Below are positions 55,291 to 64,000 of a stretch of DNA of 64,000 nucleotides, in pieces. This stretch comes from Pandoraea capi (GTDB lineage Bacteria > Pseudomonadota > Gammaproteobacteria > Burkholderiales > Burkholderiaceae): the NCBI RefSeq assembly GCF_902459735.1, contig NZ_CABPRV010000001.1, forward strand, positions 744,001 through 808,000. Direction: 5' to 3'. The notes beneath the pieces were generated by a model that saw only the letters and a program-made list of their open reading frames with translations, did no database searches and was not told where the DNA came from. Within the stretch, counting starts at the first letter, position 1. Every line of letters starts with the position of its first letter. The position numbers and the translations under genes were made by a program.

Positions 55291-57053
55291 GGCTCGCTCT
55301 CCTCCACCTTGTCACTCACGACGAGCTTGGTCACCGGCGAATCCGGCACCACGTTCAATGCACGCAGCGTGCCGCCCACGATCGAAGCGAACGCCGGACC
55401 GGCGGCTACGCCACCGTAGTGCGAGCCACGGCCCGGTTCGTCGAGTGTCACGGCGACGATGATGCGCGGCTCGGACATCGGCGCCATGCCGACAAACGAT
55501 GCGCGGTACTTGCTCTTGTCGTATCCCTTGCCCGACTGCTTGTACGCCGTGCCGGTCTTGCCACCGACGCGATAGCCGATGACCTGGGCGCGCGTGGCAG
55601 TGCCGCCCGGCGACGTCACCATTTCCAGCATCTTGCGCACTTCACGTGCAGTGGCCGGCGAGATCACCGGCGTGCCCTTCACGACGCTGCCATCCGTCTT
55701 GTAGATGGAAATGGGCAGCAACTCGCCGTCATGCGCAAAGACCGTGTAAGCGCGCGCCAGCTGGATCAGCGACGCCGACAGACCGTAGCCGTACCCCATC
55801 GTCGCCTGCTCGATCGGGCGCCAGCTCTTGGCCGGGCGCAGACGTCCCGCCACCGCGCCCGGGAACCCGAGCTTCGGCGCCTGACCGAGGCCGACGCTAG
55901 TGAACATGTCCCACATTTCCTGCGGCTTCATCTGCAACGCGATCTTCGCGGTACCGATGTTGCTCGACTTCTGGATGACGCCGGCCACCGTCAACAGACC
56001 GTAGTCGTGGGTGTCCGTGATGTTTGCGCCGAAGAAGTTGGCGCGGCCCGTGGTCATCACCGTCGACGTCGGCTTCACGTAGCCGTTTTCGATCGCCGCA
56101 GCGATGGTGATCGGCTTCATGATCGAGCCGGGCTCGAAGGTATCGGTGATGACGCGGTTGCGCAGTTGCGCGCCAGTCAGATTGGTACGGTTGTTGGGGT
56201 TGTACGTCGGCAGATTGACGAGTGCGAGCACTTCACCCGTGCGCACGTCGAGCACCACGGCGCTACCGGCTTTGGCACCGGTACGCTCGATGGCGTCCTT
56301 GAGTTCGCTGTAGGCGAGGAACTGGATCTTGCTGTCGATCGAGAGCGTGATGTCGTGGCCGTCGCGCGGCTGGGCCAGAATGTCGAGATCCTCGACCACG
56401 CGGCCGAGGCGATCCTTGATCACCCGGCGGCTGCCCGGCGTTGCGGCCAGATCCTTCTGCATCGACAACTCGACGCCTTCCTGACCGATGTCCTCGACGT
56501 TCGTGAAACCGACAACGTGCGCCGCGATCTCGCCTTCCGGATAGAAGCGCTTGTACTCCTTGCGCTGATACACGCCCGGAATGTCGAGATCGGCCACCTG
56601 CTTCGCCACGTCCGGCAGGACCTGACGCTTCACGTAGACGAAGCTCTTTTCCTGATTGAACTTGCGACGCAGATCCGGCTCGCTCATCTCGAGCAGACGC
56701 GAGAGCTTGCGCACCTGCTCGGCCGACACGTCGTCGGGCACGTCTTCCGGAATCGCCCAGATCGCCTTGACGGGCAGACTGGTGGCAAGCACCTGTCCGT
56801 TACGGTCGAACACTTTGCCGCGCGTGGCGGACATCTCCAGTGTGCGTTCGTAACGGCTCTCGCCCTGACGTTGGTAGAAGGCATTGCCCGGACCCTGAAT
56901 CCAGAAGGCACGCGCGACCAGCGACGCGAACGCGCCGAAGATCACGAAGACGAGCATCTTCGAGCGCCACATCGGCAGACGCACGGACAGGACCGGGCTG
57001 GCAGAGAACTGCACATCCTTGGTCTTGGCCTTGGCGTCCTTGCGGCGACTCAT
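55278..57053 (-). CDS. ftsI: Septal transpeptidase FtsI (penicillin-binding protein 3)
   Basis: A 591-residue class B PBP that crosslinks septal peptidoglycan. After a Lys-rich cytoplasmic tail there is one membrane helix (about residues 33-50) and a pedestal domain. The transpeptidase active sites follow: the SxxK serine in PGSIMKPIT, SSNIG, and KTGTAYK. It overlaps ftsL by 4 nt upstream and murE by 13 nt downstream. Confidence 0.97.
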   Translation of the reverse strand: MSRRKDAKAKTKDVQFSASPVLSVRLPMWRSKMLVFVIFGAFASLVARAFWIQGPGNAFYQRQGESRYERTLEMSATRGKVFDRNGQVLATSLPVKAIWAIPEDVPDDVSAEQVRKLSRLLEMSEPDLRRKFNQEKSFVYVKRQVLPDVAKQVADLDIPGVYQRKEYKRFYPEGEIAAHVVGFTNVEDIGQEGVELSMQKDLAATPGSRRVIKDRLGRVVEDLDILAQPRDGHDITLSIDSKIQFLAYSELKDAIERTGAKAGSAVVLDVRTGEVLALVNLPTYNPNNRTNLTGAQLRNRVITDTFEPGSIMKPITIAAAIENGYVKPTSTVMTTGRANFFGANITDTHDYGLLTVAGVIQKSSNIGTAKIALQMKPQEMWDMFTSVGLGQAPKLGFPGAVAGRLRPAKSWRPIEQATMGYGYGLSASLIQLARAYTVFAHDGELLPISIYKTDGSVVKGTPVISPATAREVRKMLEMVTSPGGTATRAQVIGYRVGGKTGTAYKQSGKGYDKSKYRASFVGMAPMSEPRIIVAVTLDEPGRGSHYGGVAAGPAFASIVGGTLRALNVVPDSPVTKLVVSDKVEESEPWAP

Positions 57054-57394
57054 CGGCGGCCTCCACTCGCAGGGGCGGATGCGGCGCTCGCGGTCGGCAC
57101 CGGCACGTCCACCATCGCACCCGAGCTACCGGCCGGCGCGGACAGATACTGCGTGCGGCCCGGCGAGACGGCCTGCATCTTCAGGTCGCTGCGGGCCACG
57201 CTCTCGATCCGGGCGCTCTTGCTCTGTGCGCTTTGCTCGTACTGGAGACGATCCCAGTCCTGAAGCAACTGATGCTCGAGCGCCTGCTCGCGGTTCAGTT
57301 CGACGAACGTGCCGCGGGCGCGGTACTGCGCATTGATCAGGGAGAGCGCGCAGCCGATGAGCAGCGCGAGCAGAAGAATATTGAGCCGGCTCAT
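57050..57394 (-). CDS. ftsL: Cell division protein FtsL
   Basis: A 114-residue bitopic protein with an N-terminal membrane helix ([18 protein letters not shown]) and a short coiled-coil region, partner of FtsQ and FtsB. Sequence conservation in FtsL is low, so the call rests on topology, size and position between rsmH and ftsI. The last 30 residues are Ala/Pro/Ser-rich. The ATG overlaps the rsmH stop by 4 nt. Confidence 0.92.
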   Translation of the reverse strand: MSRLNILLLALLIGCALSLINAQYRARGTFVELNREQALEHQLLQDWDRLQYEQSAQSKSARIESVARSDLKMQAVSPGRTQYLSAPAGSSGAMVDVPVPTASAASAPASGGRR

Positions 57395-58344
57395 GACGAC
57401 ACCCGCTCCATGACCCGCATGATCGCCGAGCGCGAACGCGGGTTCGCCTCCACCTCGGCGGCGGAGGGCTTGATCTTGCGACCGGCCTTGAACGGCGGCA
57501 CCGGAATTTCGTGGGCGCGCAAAGGCACGCGACGATCCACCGCCGGCGCGCTCGAGCGCGCTTGCATGAAGCGCTTCACGATACGGTCTTCCAGCGAATG
57601 AAAGCTGATCGCCACGAGTCTGCCTCCCGTTTCGAGGACATCGGCCGCCACATCCAGTGCTATCTGCAGGTCCGCAAGCTCTTGATTGACGTGAATCCGT
57701 AGAGCCTGAAAGGTACGTGTTGCCGGGTCCTTGCCCTTCTCACGGGTCTTGACGGCGCCAGCCACGATCGCGGCAAGCTCGCGTGTACTGACGAGAGGCC
57801 CGAGGCGGTCGGCGTCTGCCCGGCGAGCAACAAGCGCCTTTGCAATCTGAAAAGCAAACCGTTCTTCCCCATAGTCCTTGATGACCTCCGTCATTTCTTC
57901 CAGCGTTGCCCGGGCCAGCCAGTCGGCAGCCGACTCGCCGCGCGTGGGATCCATGCGCATGTCGAGCGGGCCGTCGAAACGAAAACTGAATCCGCGTGCG
58001 GGGTCGTCGAACTGCGGCGACGAGACACCCAGGTCCAGCAAAACACCCGACACCTTCTCGATACCGCGCCGGGCCATCGCCTCGCGCAACGTCGCGAAGC
58101 TGTCGTGCTCAATCGAAAATCGCGGATCGGCAATTTTTGCCGCCTCCGCGATCGCTTGAGGGTCCTTGTCGAACGCGATCAGCCTGCCCTTGTCGCCCAG
58201 CCGCTCGAGCAGCCTGCGACTGTGCCCGCCGCGGCCGAATGTGCCGTCGACGTATACGCCATCGTCGCGCCACAGCAAGGCATCCACGGCCTCCTCTAGC
58301 AGGACCGTGCGGTGCTGCATTACCGTTTCCACCGCGTGCGCCAT
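57391..58344 (-). CDS. rsmH: 16S rRNA (cytosine(1402)-N(4))-methyltransferase
   Basis: A 317-residue SAM-dependent methyltransferase (formerly MraW) that modifies C1402 in the ribosomal P site. The conserved start [13 protein letters not shown], the SAM-binding [14 protein letters not shown] and the [12 protein letters not shown] motif are clear. The ATG at 58344 is 22 bases after mraZ; an internal ATG eight codons later (MQHRTVLL) is an alternative. Confidence 0.96.
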   Translation of the reverse strand: MAHAVETVMQHRTVLLEEAVDALLWRDDGVYVDGTFGRGGHSRRLLERLGDKGRLIAFDKDPQAIAEAAKIADPRFSIEHDSFATLREAMARRGIEKVSGVLLDLGVSSPQFDDPARGFSFRFDGPLDMRMDPTRGESAADWLARATLEEMTEVIKDYGEERFAFQIAKALVARRADADRLGPLVSTRELAAIVAGAVKTREKGKDPATRTFQALRIHVNQELADLQIALDVAADVLETGGRLVAISFHSLEDRIVKRFMQARSSAPAVDRRVPLRAHEIPVPPFKAGRKIKPSAAEVEANPRSRSAIMRVMERVSS

Positions 58345-58366
58345 GCTCGTCGGACCACCTGATCTG

Positions 58367-58795
58367 TCAAAAAGTGAAGTTCTTCAGTGCCTCCGGCATG
58401 CCTTGCGCCATCGCCGCCTGTTCCTTGGCGGCATAGGTTGCGGCATCCCAGAGTTCAAAATGACTGCCCATGCCCAGCAGCATGACTTCCTTGTCCATGC
58501 CCGCAGCCGCGCGCAATTCGGGCGCCACCAGGACACGGCCCGCCGAATCCATCTCGACGTCGGCTGCGTTGCCCAGAAAGATGCGTCGCCACCAGTGCGC
58601 GTCCATCGGCAGTGCGGCGATCTTGCCGCGAAAGATCTCCCATTCGGGACGCGGAAACAGCAGCAGACATCCGTCGGGGTGCTTGGTGATCGTCACCTTG
58701 CCTTCAGCGTCGCCCTGAAGCACGTCACGATGCCGGGCCGGAATCGACATCCGTCCCTTTGCATCCAGTGAAAGTGCCGAGGCTCCCTGAAACAC
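58367..58795 (-). CDS. mraZ: Transcriptional regulator MraZ
   Basis: A 142-residue DNA-binding protein with two SpoVT/AbrB-like swapped-hairpin domains ([16 protein letters not shown] and [17 protein letters not shown]). MraZ represses its own dcw operon in E. coli by binding direct repeats downstream of the promoter. The start is a GTG at 58795 with GGGAG close upstream. It is the first gene of the cluster. Confidence 0.96.
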   Translation of the reverse strand: MFQGASALSLDAKGRMSIPARHRDVLQGDAEGKVTITKHPDGCLLLFPRPEWEIFRGKIAALPMDAHWWRRIFLGNAADVEMDSAGRVLVAPELRAAAGMDKEVMLLGMGSHFELWDAATYAAKEQAAMAQGMPEALKNFTF

Positions 58796-58862
58796 GTGCG
58801 CTCCCGTGAGGTTTCGTCCGCCTGCCCGTCATGCCGAAAGAGAAAGATTTTGTGCCGTACGC

Positions 58863-58897
58863 CACACAAAAATACACTTTCTCACACTATTTCCCAC
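58863..58897 (-). promoter_or_regulatory. MraZ operator: four boxes at exact 10-bp spacing
   Basis: On the minus strand GTGGG, GTGTG, GTGTA and GTGTG follow one another with 5-nt spacers (boxes at 58893-58897, 58883-58887, 58873-58877 and 58863-58867). This matches the known MraZ-binding pattern of short TGGG/GTG repeats in phase with the DNA helix. The first box overlaps the -10 element. Confidence 0.85.
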
Positions 58898-58924
58898 TTT
58901 AGAGGAGAGTGTATGGCCGGTCAA
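58896..58924 (-). promoter_or_regulatory. Sigma-70 promoter of the dcw cluster (Pmra)
   Basis: TTGACC (58919-58924) and TAAAGT (58896-58901) are separated by 17 bases on the minus strand. Transcription would start about 58889, inside the MraZ boxes, about 95 bases before the mraZ GTG. Confidence 0.8.
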
Positions 58925-59211
58925 GCGTTTCACCCGTTTTTAGGGGGCAATTTGGTAGACAGAACAATGACTTAGCTCACTTTCCTAAAGCAGCAAAACG
59001 GAATTTTGTCAGGAAAATTAATGACATAAGTGCGATAGTGAAAGTGGAACCTCATATTTTGGGCGTCGCCTCGCAGGAGGCCCGAAATCACTATCGATAC
59101 CGGGTAGTGCGCGCTCACGCCGTGCCACCCCCTTACACACAGGGCTGGCGTGAGCTACGCGAAGGGAAGTCGATTCGGAGGTGGGGGTCGTTCGGGGGGC
59201 TGATTAACGCT

Positions 59212-59859
59212 CTATATATAGTAGGCGGTCGTGGTCATGACCTTGGCCGCAGCGCGCATGACGCGCTGCACCGGCGCGGGAAGTTCGATGCCTCCGGCGT
59301 CGCGGGCGGCCTGACCGTGTTCGATCTCGTCGAGACGCATCTGATCGACGATGGCGCGCGAGCGCAGATCGTGTGGGGGCAGATCGTCGAGATGGCTATC
59401 GAGGTGATGCTCCACCTGGCGCTCAGTCTCCGACATGAAGCCGAGACTGACCTTATCACCGCATTTGCCTGCCACGAAACCGATGGCGAACGCGCCGGCA
59501 TACCAGAGCGGGTTGAGCAGGCTCGGGCGCGAACCCAGTTCCGACAGACGGTGCGCCGTCCACGCGAGGTGGTCCTCCTCCTCCTTGCCCGCATGTTCAA
59601 ACGCCGTGCGTAGCTCCGGACGCTTCGTCGCCAGCTTCTGCGCCTGATACAACGCCTGCGCACACACCTCACCGACGTGGTTGACCCGCATCAGCCCGGC
59701 AACGTGACGACGCTCCTCCGGCGTCAACGCATCGTCCCCAACGGAAGCTTCACTATTTATAGAGGGCGCCGCTAAGGGGGTCGGACGGGAGGCTTGGGTG
59801 ACACCTGCGATGGCACGCAGGCCACGGTCAAGTTCGGAAATCAGACTGTCGGAGAACAT
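59212..59859 (-). CDS. coq7: Demethoxyubiquinone hydroxylase (Coq7/UbiF-type di-iron)
   Basis: A 215-residue ferritin-like di-iron monooxygenase that hydroxylates C6 of the ubiquinone ring. The iron-ligand motifs [14 protein letters not shown] and KEEEDHLAW, and the second pair VEHHLDSHL and DEIEHGQAA, follow the family order. The N-terminal 40 residues are variable. It is downstream of a promoterless-looking region and shares the 318-base gap to the porin on its 5' side. Confidence 0.93.
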   Translation of the reverse strand: MFSDSLISELDRGLRAIAGVTQASRPTPLAAPSINSEASVGDDALTPEERRHVAGLMRVNHVGEVCAQALYQAQKLATKRPELRTAFEHAGKEEEDHLAWTAHRLSELGSRPSLLNPLWYAGAFAIGFVAGKCGDKVSLGFMSETERQVEHHLDSHLDDLPPHDLRSRAIVDQMRLDEIEHGQAARDAGGIELPAPVQRVMRAAAKVMTTTAYYI

Positions 59860-60177
59860 CGTACTTTCAACTCGCTTGAATCTTTCACTATGTGGAACGC
59901 TGGACGATTCTTTCGCGTCCGCCGCCGATGATACGCCCCTTTATCCGGCGTGCCTTGCGCGGGCGCAAACGCGCGAAATCCCCGCCAGACGCCGGTTTCC
60001 GGGATGTTGCGTAAACGAAACAAAACCCGTCGCAAACCCGCGTAAAACCGGCCTTTTCCTTTGCCGCCTAAAGTGAATTTGTTACATTACGTCCAACTTC
60101 TCGCGAAGTTGATTAGCAAGGACGTTATCACTAGTGACCTTGTTAAACAAATCTCACAATCCTTTGGAGATCACTCA
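59860..60177. other. 318-bp divergent region between coq7 and the porin gene
   Basis: No gene is seen. A candidate porin promoter is TTGCCG (60061-60066) and TACATT (60083-60088) with a 16-base spacer. An inverted repeat CAACTTC-TCGC-GAAGTTG at 60094-60111 falls in the expected leader and could be an operator or an RNA hairpin. GGAG precedes the porin ATG. Confidence 0.5.
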
Positions 60178-61323
60178 ATGAAAAAGTCGCTTCTCGCTCT
60201 GGGTGTGCTCGGCGCATTCGCTGGCGCTGCTCACGCTCAAAGCAGCGTGACCCTGTACGGTATCATCGACGCTGGCCTGACCTACAACAGCAAGGAAGGC
60301 ACGCTCGGCGGCAACACCGCTTCGAAGAACTTCAAGTTCAGCAATGGCAACCTGCAAGGTTCGCGTTGGGGCCTGAAGGGTGCTGAAGACCTCGGTGGCG
60401 GCCTGAAGGCAATCTTCGTCTTGGAAAACGGCTTCAACCTGGGTTCGGGCACGCTGGGCCAAAACGGCCGCATGTTTGGTCGTCAAGCCTACGTTGGCCT
60501 CAGCAGCGCAACGGCTGGTACGGTCACGATCGGTCGTCAGTATGACTCCGTGGTTGACTTCGTTGGTCCGTTCGCTTCGGGTAGCCAGTGGGGCGCCAAC
60601 ATGGGCGCTCACCCGTTCGATAACGACAACCTGAACAACTCGTTCCGTATCAACAATTCGGTGAAGTACACGAGCGTGAACTACAACGGCCTCAGCGCCG
60701 GCGCTCTGTATGGTTTCTCGAACCAATCCAACACGGGTAACGGCACGGGTTTCGCTAACAACCGCGCATGGTCGGTCGGCCTGGGTTACGCCAACGGCCC
60801 TCTGAGCCTCGGCGCTGGTTACTTGTACCTGTCGTCGCCGGGTAGCAGCAACGGCTCGGGTGTTCTGACGACGGCTGACGCGAACGCAGTGATGGCGTTC
60901 AACGGCAACGCTACCGATAAGGCTTGGATTGCTTCGGCTGGCGGTTCGTACGCCTTCGGCCCGGCAACGATTGGCCTCGTGTACAGCCACAGCGCGTACA
61001 ACTACATCTCGGGTGGTAGCTGGAAGTTCGACAACGTCGAAGCCAACGCCAAGTACATGCTGACGCCGGCACTGCAACTGGGCTTGTCGTACACGTACAC
61101 TTGGTCGACGCTGAACCAAGCAGCTGGCAGCCTGTCGCCGAAGTACCACCAAGTCAACGCTGGCGTCGACTACTTCCTGTCGAAGCGCACGGACACGTAC
61201 TTCGTGGTCAACTGGCAACATGCTAACAACGACGCTCCGGGCGGTGCAGCACTGGCCAACCAACCGTTCTCGACCGGCACGAATCAAGTGGCAGTCACGG
61301 CCGGTATCCGTCACAAGTTCTAA
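60178..61323 (+). CDS. Gram-negative trimeric porin (OpcP/Omp38 type)
   Basis: A 381-residue outer-membrane general porin of the Burkholderiales type. A signal peptide ends in AHA at residue 20, and the mature protein begins QSSVTLYGIIDAGLTY, the family opening strand. The rest alternates beta strands and ends in the C-terminal Phe (GIRHKF), the outer-membrane insertion signal. Many codons end in T or C in a pattern different from its neighbours, as in other highly expressed porin genes. Substrate specificity is unknown. A UUCG-capped terminator follows. Confidence 0.95.
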   Translation: MKKSLLALGVLGAFAGAAHAQSSVTLYGIIDAGLTYNSKEGTLGGNTASKNFKFSNGNLQGSRWGLKGAEDLGGGLKAIFVLENGFNLGSGTLGQNGRMFGRQAYVGLSSATAGTVTIGRQYDSVVDFVGPFASGSQWGANMGAHPFDNDNLNNSFRINNSVKYTSVNYNGLSAGALYGFSNQSNTGNGTGFANNRAWSVGLGYANGPLSLGAGYLYLSSPGSSNGSGVLTTADANAVMAFNGNATDKAWIASAGGSYAFGPATIGLVYSHSAYNYISGGSWKFDNVEANAKYMLTPALQLGLSYTYTWSTLNQAAGSLSPKYHQVNAGVDYFLSKRTDTYFVVNWQHANNDAPGGAALANQPFSTGTNQVAVTAGIRHKF

Positions 61324-61353
61324 GCTGACAGTTTCCGTCACTTAGGCTTTGGC

Positions 61354-61382
61354 AAAAGGGCACCTTCGGGTGCCCTTTTTTA
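61354..61382 (+). terminator. Rho-independent terminator after the porin gene
   Basis: An 11-bp stem AAAAGGGCACC/GGTGCCCTTTT is capped by a very stable TTCG tetraloop and followed by T residues. Confidence 0.93.
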
Positions 61383-61699
61383 TTGTTCGGGCTCCCTCTA
61401 TGCGGTCTTATGACTGGTTCCCGACAAGTCGAAACCGTCAACGTCGGTGCAACAGCACCCCAATTGGGAAGCGTGGCTCACGGACTACCGATGTCGCCAT
61501 CGGCGTAGAAATTGGTCTGAGGTGTCGACCTGAAGATGCGACTCCCATCGGCATAGCGGACGGATGAACATGAATGTTCGCGTGCGCTTCTGCACCTCTG
61601 CTTTTCTCCGCCATCGTTCCCCAGTAACTCCTCCAGCTTGACCGTGCGTTTATTTCAAACCTAAAATTTCCATACTGTAAATTTTTTCCCCCGCCGACC
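61383..61699. other. 317-bp gap before the MarR gene with candidate promoter
   Basis: No gene is seen. A possible promoter is TTGACC (61638-61643) and TAAAAT (61662-61667) with an 18-base spacer, directly before marR. A clear palindromic MarR operator was not identified. Confidence 0.4.
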
Positions 61700-62179
61700 A
61701 TGAGCCTCGCAGACTCCGACTCTCTCGATCTTGAAACGCGAGCCCACGACCGTGAGCACGATGCGCTGCGTCTCTGGCTGCGGCTACTCACCTGCGCCAA
61801 CATGATCGAAACAGATATCCGCTCTCGCCTGCGTCAGGAGTTCGATTGCACGTTGCCGCGCTTCGATCTGCTCGCACAATTGGATCGCCACCCGGAAGGG
61901 CTGAAGATGGGGGAATTGAGCAAGCGGATGATGGTGACCGGGGGCAATGTGACCGGCATTACGGATCAGTTGGAAAAGGAAGGCTGGGTGACCCGCGAGA
62001 CGGTCGTCAATGATCGACGCGCCTTTCTGATCAAATTGACGCCACGAGGCAAGAAAGCCTTCTCCAACATGGCGCGCGCGCATGAAGGATGGATTGAGGC
62101 ACGCCTGGGACAACTGCCTGAGGCGCAACGCCAACAGCTCTACGCACTGCTCGGAGATCTGAAGTCGGTGATTGCCTGA
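61700..62179 (+). CDS. MarR-family transcriptional regulator
   Basis: A 159-residue winged-helix regulator of the MarR family. The central DNA-binding domain (about residues 50-115) contains the recognition-helix region MGELSKRMMVTGGNVTGITDQLEKEGWV and the wing VVNDRRAFLIKLTPRGKKA. Terminal helices would form the dimer. The start is the ATG at 61700. It has no divergent target next to it, which leaves its ligand and regulon open. Confidence 0.9.
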   Translation: MSLADSDSLDLETRAHDREHDALRLWLRLLTCANMIETDIRSRLRQEFDCTLPRFDLLAQLDRHPEGLKMGELSKRMMVTGGNVTGITDQLEKEGWVTRETVVNDRRAFLIKLTPRGKKAFSNMARAHEGWIEARLGQLPEAQRQQLYALLGDLKSVIA

Positions 62180-62496
62180 CGAGATCCGGGATCTGTGCAT
62201 CGGCGTCGAACTGCTCAGCTAACGATGGATGCCGTGCGCATTAGACGCACATCATGAAGCCGCCGGATGACACGAGGATGTTGACGTTGTCAGATGCAAA
62301 GCGGCAAGTCATAGCCAGAGAGCATGGGCAATAGGTCGCTTCGGCTGTCATTGACACTCGTTTTCACGGTGAGGCAGCGCATATTACCCTCCAGCGCAAC
62401 GTCAATTCTGGTTGATATCGCGCCACATCGCGCCCATTTAACCGCGGTATCACATCGCTCGGCCGGTTACCTTGGAGCCCGGCGCCGCCCCATCCG
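62180..62496. other. 317-bp gap between marR and the aminopeptidase-like gene
   Basis: I see no gene, terminator with T-run or recognisable repeat here. The two flanking genes converge. Confidence 0.5.
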
Positions 62497-63630
62497 CTAG
62501 CGCCCCGCTCGCATCGGCGCATCCAGTATCTGCCGCGCCATCGCGGCCGCCGGGGTTGCATCGAGTGCAACGAGAGCGGCGCGTCGTTCCGCTTCAGGAC
62601 GCTTCGACATCGCCTTTACCGCCGCATAAAACTTCGGCAGGTCATCCTGCTCCTTCACGAGCAGCGCCATGAACGCCGGCACCCACTGGTTATACGTTGC
62701 GAATGATCCGATCTTGGCGTTGTTCAGATCTGTGGCGAACCAACGGTCGAAGCCCTGATATCCGCCCCAAGACACTTTCAGCGCGTCGTAGTCAGTGCGC
62801 ATGCGGGCAAATAGCGCCTCTTTGCGCTCCGCTTTCCCGGCATCCGGCAGTGTGCTGGCGTACACCTCCTCAAGGCGTTTTCGATAGCTATCCACCAGCT
62901 TGCGGAACTCCCTGCGATGCGCATCGTATCGCTCATACTCCATCGCAGCATCGGGATGCGTTGCGAGCCAACGACCCACACCAACCGTCTCCACCGTCAC
63001 CGCAAACGACTCGTTGAATGCGGTATCGCCACGAACGAACAGGATCTGGTGCGCCAGCTCGTGGAAAATCATGCGCGCAACTTCGGCCCGGGGAAGATAG
63101 ATAAATGTGTTCAGCAGCGGATCGTCGAAATAGCCGAGCGTCGAGTAGGCGGGAATGCCCGCGACGAACGTCTCCCAACCATCGCGATGCAGCTCCGCTG
63201 CATACGCCTCGGCGGATTCGCGCGAATAGTAGCCGCGATACTCGACACATCCGACAACCAGTAAGCATGACTCGTGAAGCTTCAACGACAATGCGGGCGC
63301 CGCGAACACGTTGTACACCACGAATGGCCGCTTGAGGTCGGCGTAGCTCCGGTAGCTCCCGTTGTCGGGCTCTCCCAACGCCGATACCGCGTAGCTGCGA
63401 ATCTGCTCCGCCTCGATCAGTCGCGAACGCAGACGCGAATCGATGGCCGGATCGGCAAGCAATTCGGATACCGGCTGCGCGTCATGCAGCACAGTGAAGT
63501 GTCCATTGATCGACTGCGCGTAATAGCCAACCTGCCCGCACCCCGAAAGCGCGATCACTACGCTGGTGACAACGCTGCGACCAGCGACTCGCTGCGCGAA
63601 CGTGAGGAGCATCGCAAGCGAGAACGGCAT
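62497..63630 (-). CDS. Putative lipoprotein zinc aminopeptidase (Aminopep, PF10023-like)
   Basis: A 377-residue predicted lipoprotein metallopeptidase. The signal peptide ends in the lipobox ALSGC with the lipidated cysteine at residue 31. The zinc motif is HELAHQ, followed about 14 residues later by NESFA, which supplies a likely third ligand, and the fold is otherwise rich in helices. The family includes predicted aminopeptidases of proteobacteria with unproven substrates. The start is the ATG at 63630 with GAGGAG upstream. It lies 37 bases after the molybdopterin oxidoreductase gene on the same strand, so the two may be cotranscribed. Confidence 0.85.
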   Translation of the reverse strand: MPFSLAMLLTFAQRVAGRSVVTSVVIALSGCGQVGYYAQSINGHFTVLHDAQPVSELLADPAIDSRLRSRLIEAEQIRSYAVSALGEPDNGSYRSYADLKRPFVVYNVFAAPALSLKLHESCLLVVGCVEYRGYYSRESAEAYAAELHRDGWETFVAGIPAYSTLGYFDDPLLNTFIYLPRAEVARMIFHELAHQILFVRGDTAFNESFAVTVETVGVGRWLATHPDAAMEYERYDAHRREFRKLVDSYRKRLEEVYASTLPDAGKAERKEALFARMRTDYDALKVSWGGYQGFDRWFATDLNNAKIGSFATYNQWVPAFMALLVKEQDDLPKFYAAVKAMSKRPEAERRAALVALDATPAAAMARQILDAPMRAGR

Positions 63631-63667
63631 AGTAGGCTCCTCAGCGATGGGGGATTCCAGCCAAACC

Positions 63668-64000
63668 TCAGGCCGGCACAACCTCGACCAGACAGTCGTA
63701 AAACGTAGGCGCGCGCCCAAGGTCGGTCAGTTGCTGACTCGTGACCTCGTTGGCATTTTTTCCATCCGGCGCCAGCTTCTTCCACCAGATCGACAGACCG
63801 ACCACGACACCTTCGCGCGCCTTCTCCGTCACGCGCGCTTTTGCGTTCAATGTGCCCCGATCGTTGAAAATACGCACACCGACACCGTCTTCGATGCCTC
63901 GTATCGCGGCATCCGCAGGGTGGATGTCCAGCGTCGGCTCCCCAACCGATGAACGCAGGCTATCGACATTCACGAAGCTTGAATTCAGGAAATTGCGCGC
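63668..64000 (-). CDS. Molybdopterin oxidoreductase, C-terminal fragment (runs off window)
   Basis: The last 110 residues of a larger molybdopterin enzyme. The frame is open to the window edge. The piece is the C-terminal molybdopterin-dinucleotide-binding domain, with the typical LNSSFVNVDSL and PTLDIHPADAA segment. This is the domain found in formate dehydrogenase-like and related oxidoreductases; the substrate cannot be told from it. The aminopeptidase-like gene follows 37 bases downstream on the same strand. Confidence 0.88.
   Translation of the reverse strand, partial: ARNFLNSSFVNVDSLRSSVGEPTLDIHPADAAIRGIEDGVGVRIFNDRGTLNAKARVTEKAREGVVVGLSIWWKKLAPDGKNANEVTSQQLTDLGRAPTFYDCLVEVVPA

Larger units (their letters stand above)
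58796..59211. other. 416-bp region between mraZ and coq7
   Basis: The first 130 bases hold the mraZ leader, the MraZ boxes and the promoter. From 58925 to 59211 no gene or terminator is recognised on either strand; a short plus-strand frame has no conserved features. The coq7 stop lies at 59212. Confidence 0.5.

Noticed and set aside
59210-59222. TATATATA stretch that looks like a promoter element
   Set aside because: It encodes the C-terminal codons of coq7 (Tyr-Tyr-Ile-stop) and no aligned -35 element is present.

Overview
The window is a high-GC stretch of a Gram-negative chromosome. The gene order (rplU-rpmA-obgE-proB, the dcw cell-wall cluster, nrdA/ampD, ypjD-ffh), an Ala/Lys-rich H1-like histone and a Burkholderiales-type trimeric porin all point to a betaproteobacterium of the family Burkholderiaceae. 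Pandoraea is the best-fitting genus, but that is a judgement from gene content, not a database result. murE carries a meso-DAP type DNPR motif. lpxC, coq7 and an octaprenyl-type synthase fit an LPS-containing, ubiquinone-using respirer.

Layout: 1-5.3 kb holds prmA (missing its first codons), a zinc-ribbon membrane protein, tpx, a PfkB sugar/nucleoside kinase, a glycine-zipper lipoprotein and the histone. 6.0-12.9 kb holds the class Ia ribonucleotide reductase genes nrdB and nrdA, separated by an opposite-strand aldose epimerase, then ampD. Both nrd genes have a pair of NrdR-like operators with identical 31-nt spacing. 13.4-25.7 kb is housekeeping: DUF1269, PP0621, ypjD, ffh, hpt, proS, rppH, a CNP1-like lipoprotein, proB, obgE, rpmA, rplU, ispB and tRNA-Pro(CGG). 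25.9-32.5 kb holds a CNNM/CorC-type membrane protein, a small pilB/pilC/pilD-like assembly set, then coaE, zapD and yacG. 32.8-40.6 kb holds mutT, a DUF815 ATPase, argJ, secA, dciA and lpxC.

41.1-58.8 kb is the complete dcw cluster on the minus strand, transcribed mraZ-rsmH-ftsL-ftsI-murE-murF-mraY-murD-ftsW-murG-murC-ddlB-ftsQ-ftsA-ftsZ. Most junctions are 4-nt ATGA overlaps or a few bases apart. It starts from a clear sigma-70 promoter that runs into four MraZ-type boxes repeated exactly every 10 bp. Beyond it lie coq7, a porin, a lone MarR regulator, a lipoprotein metallopeptidase and the C-terminal end of a molybdopterin oxidoreductase that runs off the window.

I see no CRISPR array, insertion sequence, prophage, defence island or toxin-antitoxin pair. 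I did not find a convincing new biological system. The most interesting signals are regulatory (split NrdR regulation and the MraZ operator), a prepilin peptidase without its cysteine motif in a reduced pilus-assembly set, a repeat-built histone with a long AT-rich upstream region, and a possible plus-strand transcript end at about 6.0 kb.
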